Assembly (NCBI GenBank): GCA_030456405.1
Contig: JAKDNQ010000019.1
Coordinates: forward strand, 1-18,738
Reading direction: 5' to 3'
DNA length: 18,738 nucleotides
Source of the DNA: Nitrospira sp.
Lineage (GTDB): Bacteria; Nitrospirota; Nitrospiria; Nitrospirales; Nitrospiraceae
Shown: piece after piece, positions 8,763 to 16,457 of the stretch
How positions within the stretch are numbered: the first letter of the stretch is position 1
Layout: each line of letters starts with the position of its first letter
Position numbers and translations under genes: made by a program
The notes under the pieces: model-generated
Database searches by the model: none
What the model was told of the DNA's origin: nothing
Seen by the model: the letters and a program-made list of their open reading frames with translations, nothing else

Positions 8763-9361
8763 AGGTCGGGATGATCTTCGAGTGCGGCCCGGCTGGCGCC
8801 GACAAAGCCGTGTGCGAACTGTTAGCGAAACGTCTCAAGCCTGGCATTCAGATAGCAAGCATTACCCTGGATAACAAACCCAAGTTGCTTGCAGACTGCG
8901 GTGAGGCAGCGGCGCAATTGTTCAAGGATGGATGTCAGCGCGTACTTATCGCGTGGGACCTCTATCCACCTTGGCGTGAAGCTGGGGCTAGGCCCTGTCG
9001 CAGAGAGGACAGGCAGGCTATCGCCAAGGCCTTGAGAAAGGCTGGTCTCAAGGGAAAGCCCGTCTATCTTGTGTGCATAGAAGAAGAACTGGAAGCCTGG
9101 CTGATTACAGATGGTCGAGCGATCTCGCAAGTGCTCTCACGCCCGGCTCATCCCGTGCGTGTTCCCGATGTGAAACATTCAGATAGCGTCCACAACCCGA
9201 AAAAGCGGATTATGAAAACCTTTCGTGAACATACTGGGCGTCCCTACACAGACGGAATTCATGCCAAGCAGATTGTGGAGGCGATGCCCGACCTGAATAG
9301 AATCAGGCGCTGTGCCTCTTTCGTCCGCTTCGCCATGAAGGCCGCCGAAGTGGACCTATAG
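8759..9361 (+). CDS. DUF4276/TOPRIM-like protein (defence operon gene 4)
   Basis: A 200-residue protein with the layout of DUF4276/TOPRIM-like partners of AAA ATPases. It has an N-terminal strand ending in an acidic residue (MIFECG, E8), a second strand with Asp (VLIAWD, D67), the CIEEELEAWLITD segment (106-118) that corresponds to the family's lEaWLlaD motif, and a C-terminal helix with the recurrent R-R-C-x-S-F-x-R-F pattern. TOPRIM domains use E and DxD to bind Mg2+ for DNA cleavage. Here the DxD is D-L-Y, so the catalytic set is incomplete in this reading. It starts within the ATPase stop (ATGA) and is the last gene of the operon. Likely partner of the ATPase (split OLD-like nuclease, or effector/inhibitor); not demonstrated from sequence. 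Confidence 0.78.
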   Translation: MKVGMIFECGPAGADKAVCELLAKRLKPGIQIASITLDNKPKLLADCGEAAAQLFKDGCQRVLIAWDLYPPWREAGARPCRREDRQAIAKALRKAGLKGKPVYLVCIEEELEAWLITDGRAISQVLSRPAHPVRVPDVKHSDSVHNPKKRIMKTFREHTGRPYTDGIHAKQIVEAMPDLNRIRRCASFVRFAMKAAEVDL

Positions 9362-9457
9362 TTTTGAGTATCTGCCTGATAAACCTCGTGAACTACGTGG
9401 TGGTAATGGGAAGGCTACTGTTCTGATGGAGAGAATTTTCCTGAGCGGATATCGTAA

Positions 9458-10084
9458 TTATCGCCCTTCCTGCTTTGGGACAATCGGACTGACCGCGTTC
9501 TGATCTCGTCCCGGCTGATAGGTCTCCAACATTCTTGTGATCGCCGGCATCACTCGGTCTTCTGCCGGGAGAGGCACTTTGATTCGTATCCCGCGACCCT
9601 CGTTGCGGCCGAGTGAAAAGATGTGGTGTTCGATCATGTCGCCCTGCGTGGTATCCGAATACAGGAATGTCATTCGTTTCGCGGGGAATCCGGCCAACGA
9701 GGTCTCTTGGTCTTGCCGCCACTTCACCGCGATCGTTTTCTTGCCGTAGAGTTCCGTGATAATGCGGCGATGGGCTATGGCAAATTCATCGAGTGTCTGC
9801 CGTCCATCCTGGCTCTTGCCCTCCAAGAGATTCATGTGTCCGGATAAGGCGACGAGACTGTTGTCGATAGGAGGATAGAGCGTCACGCCGGTCCCATCCG
9901 GCAGCGGATTCCCAAGACGCCAGCTCTCCGGATAACGGACCGAGAAACCGAAGCGGGCATTCGTATAGATTTTCCAGGCTCGTTCTTCGTTTTCCGGCGC
10001 AGCGGCGAAGCCGGCATAGTGCGTCATGCCAGGACTCATCAGAATCGCGACCAGCAGGCAACTCCAAACTACATAAGTCCTCAT
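9458..10084 (-). CDS. Secreted DUF1795/PsbP-like protein
   Basis: A 208-residue protein with a signal peptide (basic MRTY, hydrophobic VVWSCLLVAILM, cleavage probably after the AAA near residue 29). The mature N terminus IYTNARFGFSVRYPESW is the hallmark opening of the DUF1795/PsbP-like fold. It is followed by GVTLYPP and a long helix (TLDEFAIAHRRIITELYG). Then come beta strands with GFPAKRMTFLYSD and MIEHHIFSLGRNEGRGIRIKVP, and a closing helix (ITRMLETYQPG). Such proteins are small periplasmic or surface proteins, sometimes lipid- or membrane-stress-linked; no enzymatic residues are apparent. It lies 19 nt downstream of the FGE-like gene on the same strand, so the two are probably co-transcribed. 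A distant AAGG sequence is the only ribosome-binding-like site. It converges with the defence operon across a 96-nt gap. Confidence 0.8.
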   Translation of the reverse strand: MRTYVVWSCLLVAILMSPGMTHYAGFAAAPENEERAWKIYTNARFGFSVRYPESWRLGNPLPDGTGVTLYPPIDNSLVALSGHMNLLEGKSQDGRQTLDEFAIAHRRIITELYGKKTIAVKWRQDQETSLAGFPAKRMTFLYSDTTQGDMIEHHIFSLGRNEGRGIRIKVPLPAEDRVMPAITRMLETYQPGRDQNAVSPIVPKQEGR

Positions 10085-10103
10085 AAACGACAGTTACCTT
10101 CTC

Positions 10104-11024
10104 TTATCGCGCAGACCGCGCGCAGCGAAACCCGATGGTCGCGGCGCGCCGATCCGGCGATGCCCCGCTTCTGGTGGCCGTCCGCAACAAGGCCGGCGCA
10201 CTTTTCCACGATCCACCGCGCACCACCTTGTATCGGCCGTTGGCAGGTCCGTGGGGGTTACGATCCGGCATGGTCGCATAGTAGTCGATCCCAAACCAGT
10301 CTTCGACCCACTCAGCCGCATTCCCTGCCATGTGATGCAGGCCATAGGGGCTTCGCCCTTCCTCGCCACTATCGACGGAAGCCACGATGGGAATCTCGTG
10401 GGCGTGATACTGCCCGAACATCGCCAGCGCGGGCGTGGGAGGTTTCTGCCCCCAAGGAAAGAGATTGCCGCTGGCGCCCCGCGCAGCTTTCTCCCACTCG
10501 GCCTCCGTTGGTAGCCGCTTATCGTACGTGTGACAAAAGTCCGAGGCCTCAGACCAGGTGACGTAGAGTGCCGGCCAACGTGTCAACGTCTCGGGCTGCA
10601 TGGCGTGTATGGTCGTGACATGATCGATCAGTTTCCGAACTTCTTCGGAGACGTGGCGTTGTTGCTGCCGCAGCCACAGCAGATACTCTCCCAGACTCAC
10701 CTCGTCCCGATCGATTTCATACTGACTGAGCCAGATGCGGCGTTGTGGTTGTTCTGTGTCGTCGTACTGGAGATCAAAGCTGAACGGTTCGTGGCTTGCG
10801 CGGGTGGTGCCCATGATAAAGAGGCCTTCGGCAACTGTCAGCATGCGAGCGTTGGTTGCAAGTGCGGCAATATCCTCAACCGAGCGCTGCGCGTCGTTCG
10901 CCGCTGCTGTTGCGGTGCGCAGAAACGATGCGCCCATGACGGTCGCGATGAGGACATAGCATAAGGCGTGAAGATATCTCCGGACTCGGGGTGTGAACTC
11001 AGCGATGTAGCAGCTGTTCCGCAT
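10104..11024 (-). CDS. Secreted formylglycine-generating-enzyme-like (SUMF1 family) protein
   Basis: About 306 residues from the ATG at 11024. A TTG 54 nt further upstream could extend it, but the added residues would precede the signal sequence. The segment HALCYVLIATVMGASFL followed by TATAA looks like a signal peptide or anchor. The mature part is an FGE-sulfatase domain: GLFIMGTT, DDTEQPQRRIWLSQYEIDRDEV, WPALYVTWSEASDFC, RLPTEAEWEKAARG, LHHMAGNAAEWVEDWF, VVRGGSWKSAP and a final GFRCAR. True FGEs oxidise sulfatase cysteine to formylglycine using a cysteine pair in the C-terminal segment. Here the first of these (usual YC..YR) is replaced by APALLRTATR, so it is more likely a non-catalytic or ligand-binding relative, as seen in many c-type-lectin-fold family members. 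No sulfatase gene is nearby. The DUF1795-like gene follows in the same unit. Confidence 0.85.
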   Translation of the reverse strand: MRNSCYIAEFTPRVRRYLHALCYVLIATVMGASFLRTATAAANDAQRSVEDIAALATNARMLTVAEGLFIMGTTRASHEPFSFDLQYDDTEQPQRRIWLSQYEIDRDEVSLGEYLLWLRQQQRHVSEEVRKLIDHVTTIHAMQPETLTRWPALYVTWSEASDFCHTYDKRLPTEAEWEKAARGASGNLFPWGQKPPTPALAMFGQYHAHEIPIVASVDSGEEGRSPYGLHHMAGNAAEWVEDWFGIDYYATMPDRNPHGPANGRYKVVRGGSWKSAPALLRTATRSGASPDRRAATIGFRCARSAR

Positions 11025-11490
11025 GACGATCGAACACCATCGATACGTGCTAATCAAGTATGAATGCGAGGCTCTCAATCAGAAAAAGATTCAGGGATCC
11101 CAAGCCCTGTTATGGATAACCCTGTGTGCTGAGTCGCGACTCCTCCGCGATTCGCCATCTATCCCAATGCCAGCCCCTGTTTTGTCTATGCCTGTCGAAG
11201 AATGCGACAGAATTACACAACACAACTTGTTCTTTCCAGTGGGCTCACCTCCATATTGGTCGATGAAATTGGGAACGAACCTCGCGTATGAGCCCAGGCA
11301 CGGTTGTTGCGGATGATAATGTCGTCTTGCAGTGAAGCTCTGAGTGATTGTAGGCTAGCTTCCGAAAAACTCTCTCCTCCACAAGGAACAGAGAGGCGCC
11401 AACTCTTCACGAAGACGAAGATGAAGGGAAGCGACGAAGCCCTCAGATGTCAGCCATGAGCGAGAACCAGCAGAATCGAAGGAGAGCGTT
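11025..11490. other. 466-nt divergent intergenic region
   Basis: This gap separates the minus-strand FGE-like gene from the plus-strand helical-bundle gene, so it should hold promoters for both, but no convincing -35/-10 pair stands out. A 6-bp hairpin CTGTCG...CGACAG lies at 11192-11210 without a T-tract. Short frames here (e.g. 11023-11316 plus) have no family features and look accidental. A clear GGAGAG ribosome-binding site is at its right end (11481-11486). Confidence 0.5.
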
Positions 11491-12135
11491 ATGAGCAGGA
11501 TATATCCGTTTCTAGCAGTGTTGGTGCTTGCGCTCGTGAGCCCAGTGGGCGGTGACTACGAATCGCGAGCAGCCGGGGATGCGAATCTCCTCCGTGTGGT
11601 GGAGATGCAGAAGGCTTTCCGCGATCTCTGGCTCGGGCACATCTTTTTGATTCAGCACGTCGTGCTCTACAACGCGGCAACCGATCCGGCGGCGCGGGAT
11701 GCTGCCGATAAGCAAGTCTTAGCCAACGCCAAACAGATTGCGGACACGTTTATACCGTTCTACGGACAAGCGAGGTCTGAGAAGCTCTTTACCTTGCTGA
11801 GCGGTCATTATGGCGCGGTCAAAGATTACTCCGAGGCCACCATCGCGGGGAATCAGCGACAACAAGATAGTGCCCTTGCCCGCTTGGCATCCAACGCCGA
11901 CGACATCGAGGTGTTCTTCAACGGAATCAATCCCCACAACCTGCCGATAAACACCGTTCGGGGCCTGATCGCGGCGCATGGAGCTCACCATGTTCTCCAA
12001 ATCAACCAGTACAAGAAAAAAGAGTATGCGAAGCTAGAGGAAACCTGGTCGATGATGCGACAGCACGTCTATGTCATTGCGGATACTCTCATGACAGCAT
12101 TGGCGAAACAGTTTCCGGCTCGGTTTCGTGAGTAG
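11491..12135 (+). CDS. Secreted His-containing helical-bundle protein
   Basis: A 214-residue protein with a clean signal peptide (MSRIYPFLAVLVLALVSPVGG) and a strong GGAGAG site 4 nt before the ATG. The mature part is almost entirely predicted amphipathic helix: LWLGHIFLIQHVVLYNAA, an IADTFIPFYGQ turn, FTLLSGHYGAVKDYSEA, SALARLASNADDIEVFFN, and GLIAAHGAHHVLQINQY followed by WSMMRQHVYVIADTLMTAL. The repeated His residues on helix faces (H..x5..H, HGAHH) suggest a four-helix bundle that could bind metal or haem, but there is no CxxCH. The pattern (LW..H, ...YYG/FYG..., LL..H...A, N(A)DDI..F) resembles a poorly characterised family found in Firmicutes with unreliable database names, so I give no function. 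Its TAG stop is the first three bases of a 14-bp motif repeated at the end of ftsH. Confidence 0.82.
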   Translation: MSRIYPFLAVLVLALVSPVGGDYESRAAGDANLLRVVEMQKAFRDLWLGHIFLIQHVVLYNAATDPAARDAADKQVLANAKQIADTFIPFYGQARSEKLFTLLSGHYGAVKDYSEATIAGNQRQQDSALARLASNADDIEVFFNGINPHNLPINTVRGLIAAHGAHHVLQINQYKKKEYAKLEETWSMMRQHVYVIADTLMTALAKQFPARFRE

Positions 12136-12146
12136 CCCGCATTATT
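12133..12146 (+). repeat. Copy 1 of TAGCCCGCATTATT repeat
   Basis: A 14-bp sequence identical to 16455-16468. In both places the leading TAG is the stop codon of the upstream gene. No matching inverted copy was found downstream here, so this may be a decayed or half element. Confidence 0.6.
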
Positions 12147-12610
12147 TCTCATTCGCCCAATACCCCGTCGCTTCCGGCATTTGTAGCCGGAATGGCTCCG
12201 AAGGCGAAGTAGGCTGCTGCGGACGGCCTCATTCGCCTCGCCTGCAACGCGATCAGCCGGCACGCTTGATCCTGCGGACACTGATCTTTATTATGTGCGG
12301 CATCAACATCAAAGGGTAGCGATCGTGATCTTTCCCTCGTTGCCGATGGAATTGGAATCGGCGGTTCAGTTCGTGGGTCAAGCATTTCGACTCTCCGTAT
12401 TCAAGGCGAGAGTCAACTCCAAACCTATTGCAAGTTCGACCACTCTCCGACAGCGTCCTGACGGTTATCGTGACCTGGCTTTGCCGGATCGCAAGCGGTC
12501 TTGGCCGGATCAATCAGTGCGCTTCAATATCCTGAGCCGCGCGTATAAAAATAGTAAGCGGTAAAAACATACGTGTTGTGCGCGTTGGTTGAATACGAGG
12601 GGAGACCTTT
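12136..12610. other. 475-nt intergenic region with two hairpins
   Basis: No gene is supported. Near its left end are two consecutive potential stem-loops: TTCCGGC/GCCGGAA with a 7-nt loop (12172-12192), and a 13-bp arm AGGCGAAGTAGGC pairing with GCCTCATTCGCCT with two mismatches (12202-12238). They could end transcription of the preceding gene, though neither has a T-run. The right half is AT-richer just before the next gene (GTATAAAAATAG around 12543-12554) and presumably carries its promoter, but no pair of boxes is clear. Confidence 0.45.
12172..12192 (+). terminator. Stem-loop after the helical-bundle gene
   Basis: Perfect 7-bp stem TTCCGGC ... GCCGGAA with loop ATTTGTA, 37 nt after the stop codon. 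It is followed by a second imperfect stem at 12202-12238. Neither has a downstream T-tract, so a Rho-independent terminator is not proven; an mRNA 3'-end stabiliser or repeat-derived palindrome is equally possible. Confidence 0.35.
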
Positions 12611-13858
12611 ATGAGAGGATTGACCCGGGAACAGAACATCTTCTTAAAAGTGACTCGCGCCTATGTGGAAGAGGAGCGACCCAATCTCGGGTTCCGGTTC
12701 GCGTTCGACGGCGTTCCTCAGCCTGTGATCGGCAGTGGTTCAAGAATTGTGGACGTGTCGTTTCACAACGCAGAGCGCCTCTTTCAAAGAATATTTCTGG
12801 AAGGCAATATGGGACTGGGCGAAGGGTATTCTGAAGGGCTTATCGAGGTGAAGGATGAGGATTATAAAGAGTTCTTGTGTATCTGTGTCTACGCAACGTC
12901 CCCGCGCATTCTCCGGCATCTTTCGATCTTCGACATGATGGCAGTTGTCCGCGCCAGAGGGGCCGGTTACTTTATCAAGCCACGGCAGCATGCCACGATG
13001 GACAACCATTATTCTCTCAGCGACTGGTTCGATCACGACGACGATTCGAACACCTTCTTCCACTATTGGCTCGATCGGGATCATCGCATGTATTCGTGCG
13101 GGAAATGGGATCCCGATACCAAGACTCTACAAGAAGCTGAAACGAACAAGCTGGAATGTTATGCCACACGAATGGGAATCGATGGACACAGCCGTGGGAA
13201 GACCTTGCTCGACTTAGGTTGTGGGTGGGGAGGGGTGTTGTTTTTCATGGCGGAGAAATTCGGCATTCGCTCAAAGGGCCTCACCCTGTCCTCTGCACAG
13301 CACCGGTACATTACACAAGAAATTCAACGGAGGCAGTTGCAAGATCTTGTGACGGTGGAATTGAGAAATGTGCATAACATGGAAGGGACGTACGACTACA
13401 TCATTTCAATGGGCATGTTGGAGCACATCAGTGACTTCGATGACCTCTATGAGAAAGCCGCCATGGCGTTGAATCCAGGCGGGCAGGCGCTGATGCATTC
13501 GATTTATTCAGAATCATGGTTCTACAGAGCGGATCCATGGTTTATGAAATACATTTTTCCATATGGATCTTGCCCGAACTTTTCTTCCAACATGAAATGC
13601 TTTAGGAGGTATTTCAATGTAATCGAGCCGAACAAGATGCCGTATTTGTCCTATCCGAAAACGCTCGACGCGTGGTTTGAAAATTTCTGTCGAGCCGAAC
13701 CGCAGATTCGTGAGCTGCTGCAAAAGAAGAGCAAAGTCAAAGATGTGGTTTTTGCCGTAAGAACGTTTAAACACTACTTAGCGATTGCGTCCGTCAGTCT
13801 GACATTCTCCGGGTTTGTTGGACACACTCTCGTCAAAGAGCCCAGAGTGCATTCTTAA
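12611..13858 (+). CDS. Cyclopropane-fatty-acyl-phospholipid synthase family methyltransferase
   Basis: A 415-residue SAM-dependent methyltransferase of the CFA synthase/mycolic-acid methyltransferase family. These enzymes transfer a methylene or methyl group to double bonds of membrane phospholipid acyl chains at the cytoplasmic membrane face. The N-terminal domain (to ~140) resembles the lipid-binding part (GNMGLGEGYSEGLIEV matches the family's ...lGlaEsYmdG.w.). HYSLSDWFDHDDDSNTFFHYWLD and MYSCGKW (C163) precede motif I LDLGCGWGG (D201-G208) and GLTLSSAQ. Residues equivalent to the known active site (C163, E271 in MLEHI, H296 and I298 in MHSI, Y348 in SYPKTLDAW) are all present, so activity is likely. 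The start has a GGGGAG site 5-6 nt upstream. Slightly different DRDHR spacing before the MYSC motif suggests a subfamily rather than classical Cfa. Confidence 0.9.
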   Translation: MRGLTREQNIFLKVTRAYVEEERPNLGFRFAFDGVPQPVIGSGSRIVDVSFHNAERLFQRIFLEGNMGLGEGYSEGLIEVKDEDYKEFLCICVYATSPRILRHLSIFDMMAVVRARGAGYFIKPRQHATMDNHYSLSDWFDHDDDSNTFFHYWLDRDHRMYSCGKWDPDTKTLQEAETNKLECYATRMGIDGHSRGKTLLDLGCGWGGVLFFMAEKFGIRSKGLTLSSAQHRYITQEIQRRQLQDLVTVELRNVHNMEGTYDYIISMGMLEHISDFDDLYEKAAMALNPGGQALMHSIYSESWFYRADPWFMKYIFPYGSCPNFSSNMKCFRRYFNVIEPNKMPYLSYPKTLDAWFENFCRAEPQIRELLQKKSKVKDVVFAVRTFKHYLAIASVSLTFSGFVGHTLVKEPRVHS

Positions 13859-13876
13859 TCCGCGCGCGCAGGAGCG

Positions 13877-13892
13877 CTTCTGCTACAATCGC
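13877..13892 (+). promoter_or_regulatory. TGCTACAAT extended -10-like motif, copy 1
   Basis: CTTCTGCTACAATCGC is identical to 16477-16492. TGC-TACAAT fits an extended -10 promoter (TGn-TATAAT, 5 of 6), with no clear -35. It would start transcription near 13897, giving a leader of about 135 nt before the CopD-like gene. That leader contains an 8-bp stem AGCGCGAC/GTCGCGCT (13934-13941 with 13977-13984) around two copies of CTTCAGCCT. Alternatively it is part of a dispersed intergenic repeat. Confidence 0.4.
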
Positions 13893-14030
13893 TGATCGCC
13901 GACTCGATCGAGACGTGTGAGATTGATGGGAAAAGCGCGACGCCTGGTCTTCAGCCTGTACCCCTTCAGCCTTCGGGTCGCGCTCGTCTCGCGCTATGAC
14001 TAATAGAGGCTCATCAATGGATCGGCGGGG

Positions 14031-14507
14031 ATGATGGTTTTCTTGGTATGGCTCCATGTGCTTGCGGCGGTCAGCTGGATCGGCGGATCGATCTTTCTCT
14101 CTGTTGTACTGGTTCCGGTGCTCAGGCGTGAACCCTTCGTGTCGCAGAAGACAGCGCTCATTCGGACCACCGCCCTGCGGTTCCGTCCAGTCGTCTGGAG
14201 CGCAATCGCCATACTCTTGCTCACTGGCCCGATGTTGCTGCATCAACGGGGGGTCTCGATCATGAACCCATCAGGGTGGCCGACGATTCTGAGCGTCAAG
14301 CTCGGACTTGTCGCGATACTTCTTCTCTTTACCGTGACGCACGATTTCGTCCTCGGTCCTCGTGTCGGACAGATATTGCAGCTTCCCGTTGAAAGCCGAA
14401 CCAGCTCCGATCGTGCCATGGTTACCTGGTCTCCCTGGATCGCTCGCAGCTCGCTCATATTAACGCTGGCTGTCTTGCTGGCCGCGGTTGTGTTAGTGCG
14501 GACCTAA
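14031..14507 (+). CDS. CopD-like integral membrane protein
   Basis: A 158-residue four-helix membrane protein. The first segment FLVWLHVLAAVSWIGGSIFLSVVLVPVL has the WLH...WIGG pattern of the CopD/DUF2269-type family. Further membrane segments lie at about 52-70 (VVWSAIAILLLTGPMLL), 86-104 (LSVKLGLVAILLLFTVTHDF, with a His in the helix) and 137-156. Such proteins are linked to copper uptake or to haem/quinone-related membrane steps; the conserved membrane His residues could bind metal or haem, but nothing here fixes the substrate. The start is ATGATG: a GGGG run abuts the first ATG, so the second (14034) could be used. It follows the CFA-type gene by 172 nt and precedes ftsH by 141 nt, so separate transcription units are plausible. 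Confidence 0.75.
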   Translation: MMVFLVWLHVLAAVSWIGGSIFLSVVLVPVLRREPFVSQKTALIRTTALRFRPVVWSAIAILLLTGPMLLHQRGVSIMNPSGWPTILSVKLGLVAILLLFTVTHDFVLGPRVGQILQLPVESRTSSDRAMVTWSPWIARSSLILTLAVLLAAVVLVRT

Positions 14508-14648
14508 GAACCTGTTTATCCGGCCTAGCCCTTCCCTTTGCTGCAATCGGTGTTATGTTAGGCGAAGTCGGGTTACTGCCGCAGCTGAAGTATGTATCAG
14601 TAATTATGAGCGAGGATTCGGACATCGAAAGGTGGGTGGGTAACCGCT

Positions 14649-16457
14649 ATGCCAGTGAATAGGAAAATTTCCTTTTCGATCTGGTATGTCGTTCTTGCGA
14701 TTGTTGCGATCATTCTCGTGCACGATTTCATCGTGGCCACCCAGAAGCTCGAAGAGCTTCCGTACAGCGAGTTCAAGACACTCGTGACGGCCGGCAAGGT
14801 GGCTGAAGTCACGGTCACGCATCAGAGAGTGACCGGGAAGTTGAAATCAGAAGAAGGGGCTAAAGAGCAGAAGTCGTTTACCACTGTTCGGGTTGAAGAC
14901 CCCGATCTGGTTAAGGATCTCAACTCGCGCAACGTCACGTTCAGCGGCGTCATTGAAAGCACCTTCCTGCGCGATATTCTCTCCTGGGTCCTTCCGGCGG
15001 TGGTCTTCGTCGGTATTTGGTTCTTTGCCATGCGGCGTTTCGGGCAGGGCCAGAGTGGGTTCATGACCGTGGGGCAGTCGAAGGCGAAGATTTATGCCGA
15101 GAAGGACACGAAGGTCACTTTCGCGGACGTGGCCGGTGTGGACGAAGCAAAGGAAGAACTGCGCGAGGTGATTGATTTTCTCAAGACGCCGGAAAAGTTC
15201 ACGCGTCTTGGAGGAAAGATTCCGAAAGGCATCCTGCTCGTCGGTCCGCCTGGAACCGGCAAGACTCTCTTGGCCCGCGCCGTGGCCGGAGAAGCCGGGG
15301 TGACCTTCTTCAGCATCAGCGGGTCCGAGTTCGTGGAAATGTTCGTGGGGGTCGGGGCGGCCCGCGTGCGGGATTTGTTCGAACAGGCGAAGGCCAAAGC
15401 GCCCTGTATTATTTTCATCGACGAACTGGATGCGCTCGGAAAAGCCCGTGGAATGGGACCCGCGTCGCATGAGGAACGCGAGCAGACCCTGAATCAGTTG
15501 CTGGTCGAGATGGACGGCTTCGATCCCCGCATTGCTGTCATTCTGATGGCGGCCACCAATCGGCCTGAAATTCTGGATCCAGCACTCTTGCGGGCGGGCC
15601 GGTTCGATCGTCAGGTATTGGTCGATCGACCGGATAAGATCGGCCGCTTAGCCATCTTACGCGTCCATGCAAAGAAGGTGGCCCTGGGTCCGGATGCGGA
15701 CCTCGAGGTGATCGCAGGAATGACCCCCGGGTTCTCGGGCGCCGATCTCGCCAATATTATCAATGAAGCGACGCTCTTGGCCGTGCGTCGAAATAAGGAG
15801 CAGGTGGGCATTTCGGAATTGCAGGAAGCGGTGGAACGGGTTGTCGCCGGGTTGGAAAAGAAGAATCGGGTGCTCAACAAGATGGAGAAGGAGCGGGTGG
15901 CCCACCATGAAGTAGGTCACGCATTGGTGGCACTGTCGTTTCCCGGAGCAGACCCGATACAGAAGATCTCCATCATTCCCCGTGGGATTGCCGCGTTGGG
16001 CTATACCCTTCAGCTTCCGACAGAGGATCGTTTCCTGATGACGAAGACGGAGCTGGAGAACAAAATTGCCGTCTTTCTCGGAGGGCGGATTGCGGAAGAA
16101 TTGATATTCAGTGAGGCCTCCACGGGAGCGCAAAACGACCTGGTCAAGGCCACAGACATTGCCAAGAGCATGGTCAAATCTTATGGGATGAGCGACAAGC
16201 TGGGGACCATTACGCTCGATCGTGAACGCCAGCCAGTCATGATGCAGATCCAGGCGCCTCAGGAGAAAGGCGACTACTCTGAAGAAACCGCCCGCGAGAT
16301 CGACTGCGAAGTGCGCCGTATCATCGATGAGCAGTACGAGCGTGTGAAACAGCTGCTGACAGAACGCAAGCCCGCGCTCCTCGAAGGGGCGAAGAAGTTG
16401 CTTGAGCAAGAGGTGATCACCGGCAGTGATCTCAAAGCCATCATCGACAAGTACTAG
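14649..16457 (+). CDS. ftsH: ATP-dependent zinc metalloprotease FtsH
   Basis: A 602-residue membrane-anchored AAA+ protease that degrades misfolded or short-lived membrane and cytosolic proteins as a hexamer. The N terminus has a first membrane helix (about 9-28), a periplasmic domain opening with [10 protein letters not shown], and a second membrane helix (about 110-130). The AAA module has Walker A GPPGTGKT (199-206), pore-loop FVGVGA, Walker [10 protein letters not shown] (usual DEIDA) and [21 protein letters not shown]. The zinc protease site is H420-E421-V-G-H424 (the middle residue is usually Ala) with the third ligand D497 in STGAQNDL. Length and domain order are complete, so it should be active; whether it is the only copy in the genome cannot be judged. 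The ATG follows an AGGTGG purine stretch at an unusually long distance. Its stop codon is the first three bases of the inverted repeat that follows. Confidence 0.97.
   Translation: MPVNRKISFSIWYVVLAIVAIILVHDFIVATQKLEELPYSEFKTLVTAGKVAEVTVTHQRVTGKLKSEEGAKEQKSFTTVRVEDPDLVKDLNSRNVTFSGVIESTFLRDILSWVLPAVVFVGIWFFAMRRFGQGQSGFMTVGQSKAKIYAEKDTKVTFADVAGVDEAKEELREVIDFLKTPEKFTRLGGKIPKGILLVGPPGTGKTLLARAVAGEAGVTFFSISGSEFVEMFVGVGAARVRDLFEQAKAKAPCIIFIDELDALGKARGMGPASHEEREQTLNQLLVEMDGFDPRIAVILMAATNRPEILDPALLRAGRFDRQVLVDRPDKIGRLAILRVHAKKVALGPDADLEVIAGMTPGFSGADLANIINEATLLAVRRNKEQVGISELQEAVERVVAGLEKKNRVLNKMEKERVAHHEVGHALVALSFPGADPIQKISIIPRGIAALGYTLQLPTEDRFLMTKTELENKIAVFLGGRIAEELIFSEASTGAQNDLVKATDIAKSMVKSYGMSDKLGTITLDRERQPVMMQIQAPQEKGDYSEETAREIDCEVRRIIDEQYERVKQLLTERKPALLEGAKKLLEQEVITGSDLKAIIDKY

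Noticed and set aside
765..9361. DISARM or BREX assignment
   Set aside because: The DISARM core genes drmA and drmB (DUF1998) and the BREX genes pglZ and brxC are absent; only the methylase and helicase classes are shared.
9383..9401. Hairpin as terminator after the defence operon
   Set aside because: Only two short 3-bp arms with a T-T mismatch and no T-tract; not convincing for either convergent gene.
10019..10561. Plus-strand frame of 180 codons
   Set aside because: Antisense to the FGE-like gene, with Arg/Pro/Ser-rich composition typical of a shadow frame.
11023..11316. 97-codon frame in the divergent intergenic region
   Set aside because: No ribosome-binding site, no domain pattern, and it overlaps the N terminus of the opposite gene.
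12295..12564. 89-codon frame before the CFA-type gene
   Set aside because: GTG start, no ribosome-binding site, and no recognisable pattern.
15657..16409. 250-codon minus-strand frame
   Set aside because: Lies entirely within ftsH on the opposite strand; ftsH is certain, so this is a shadow.
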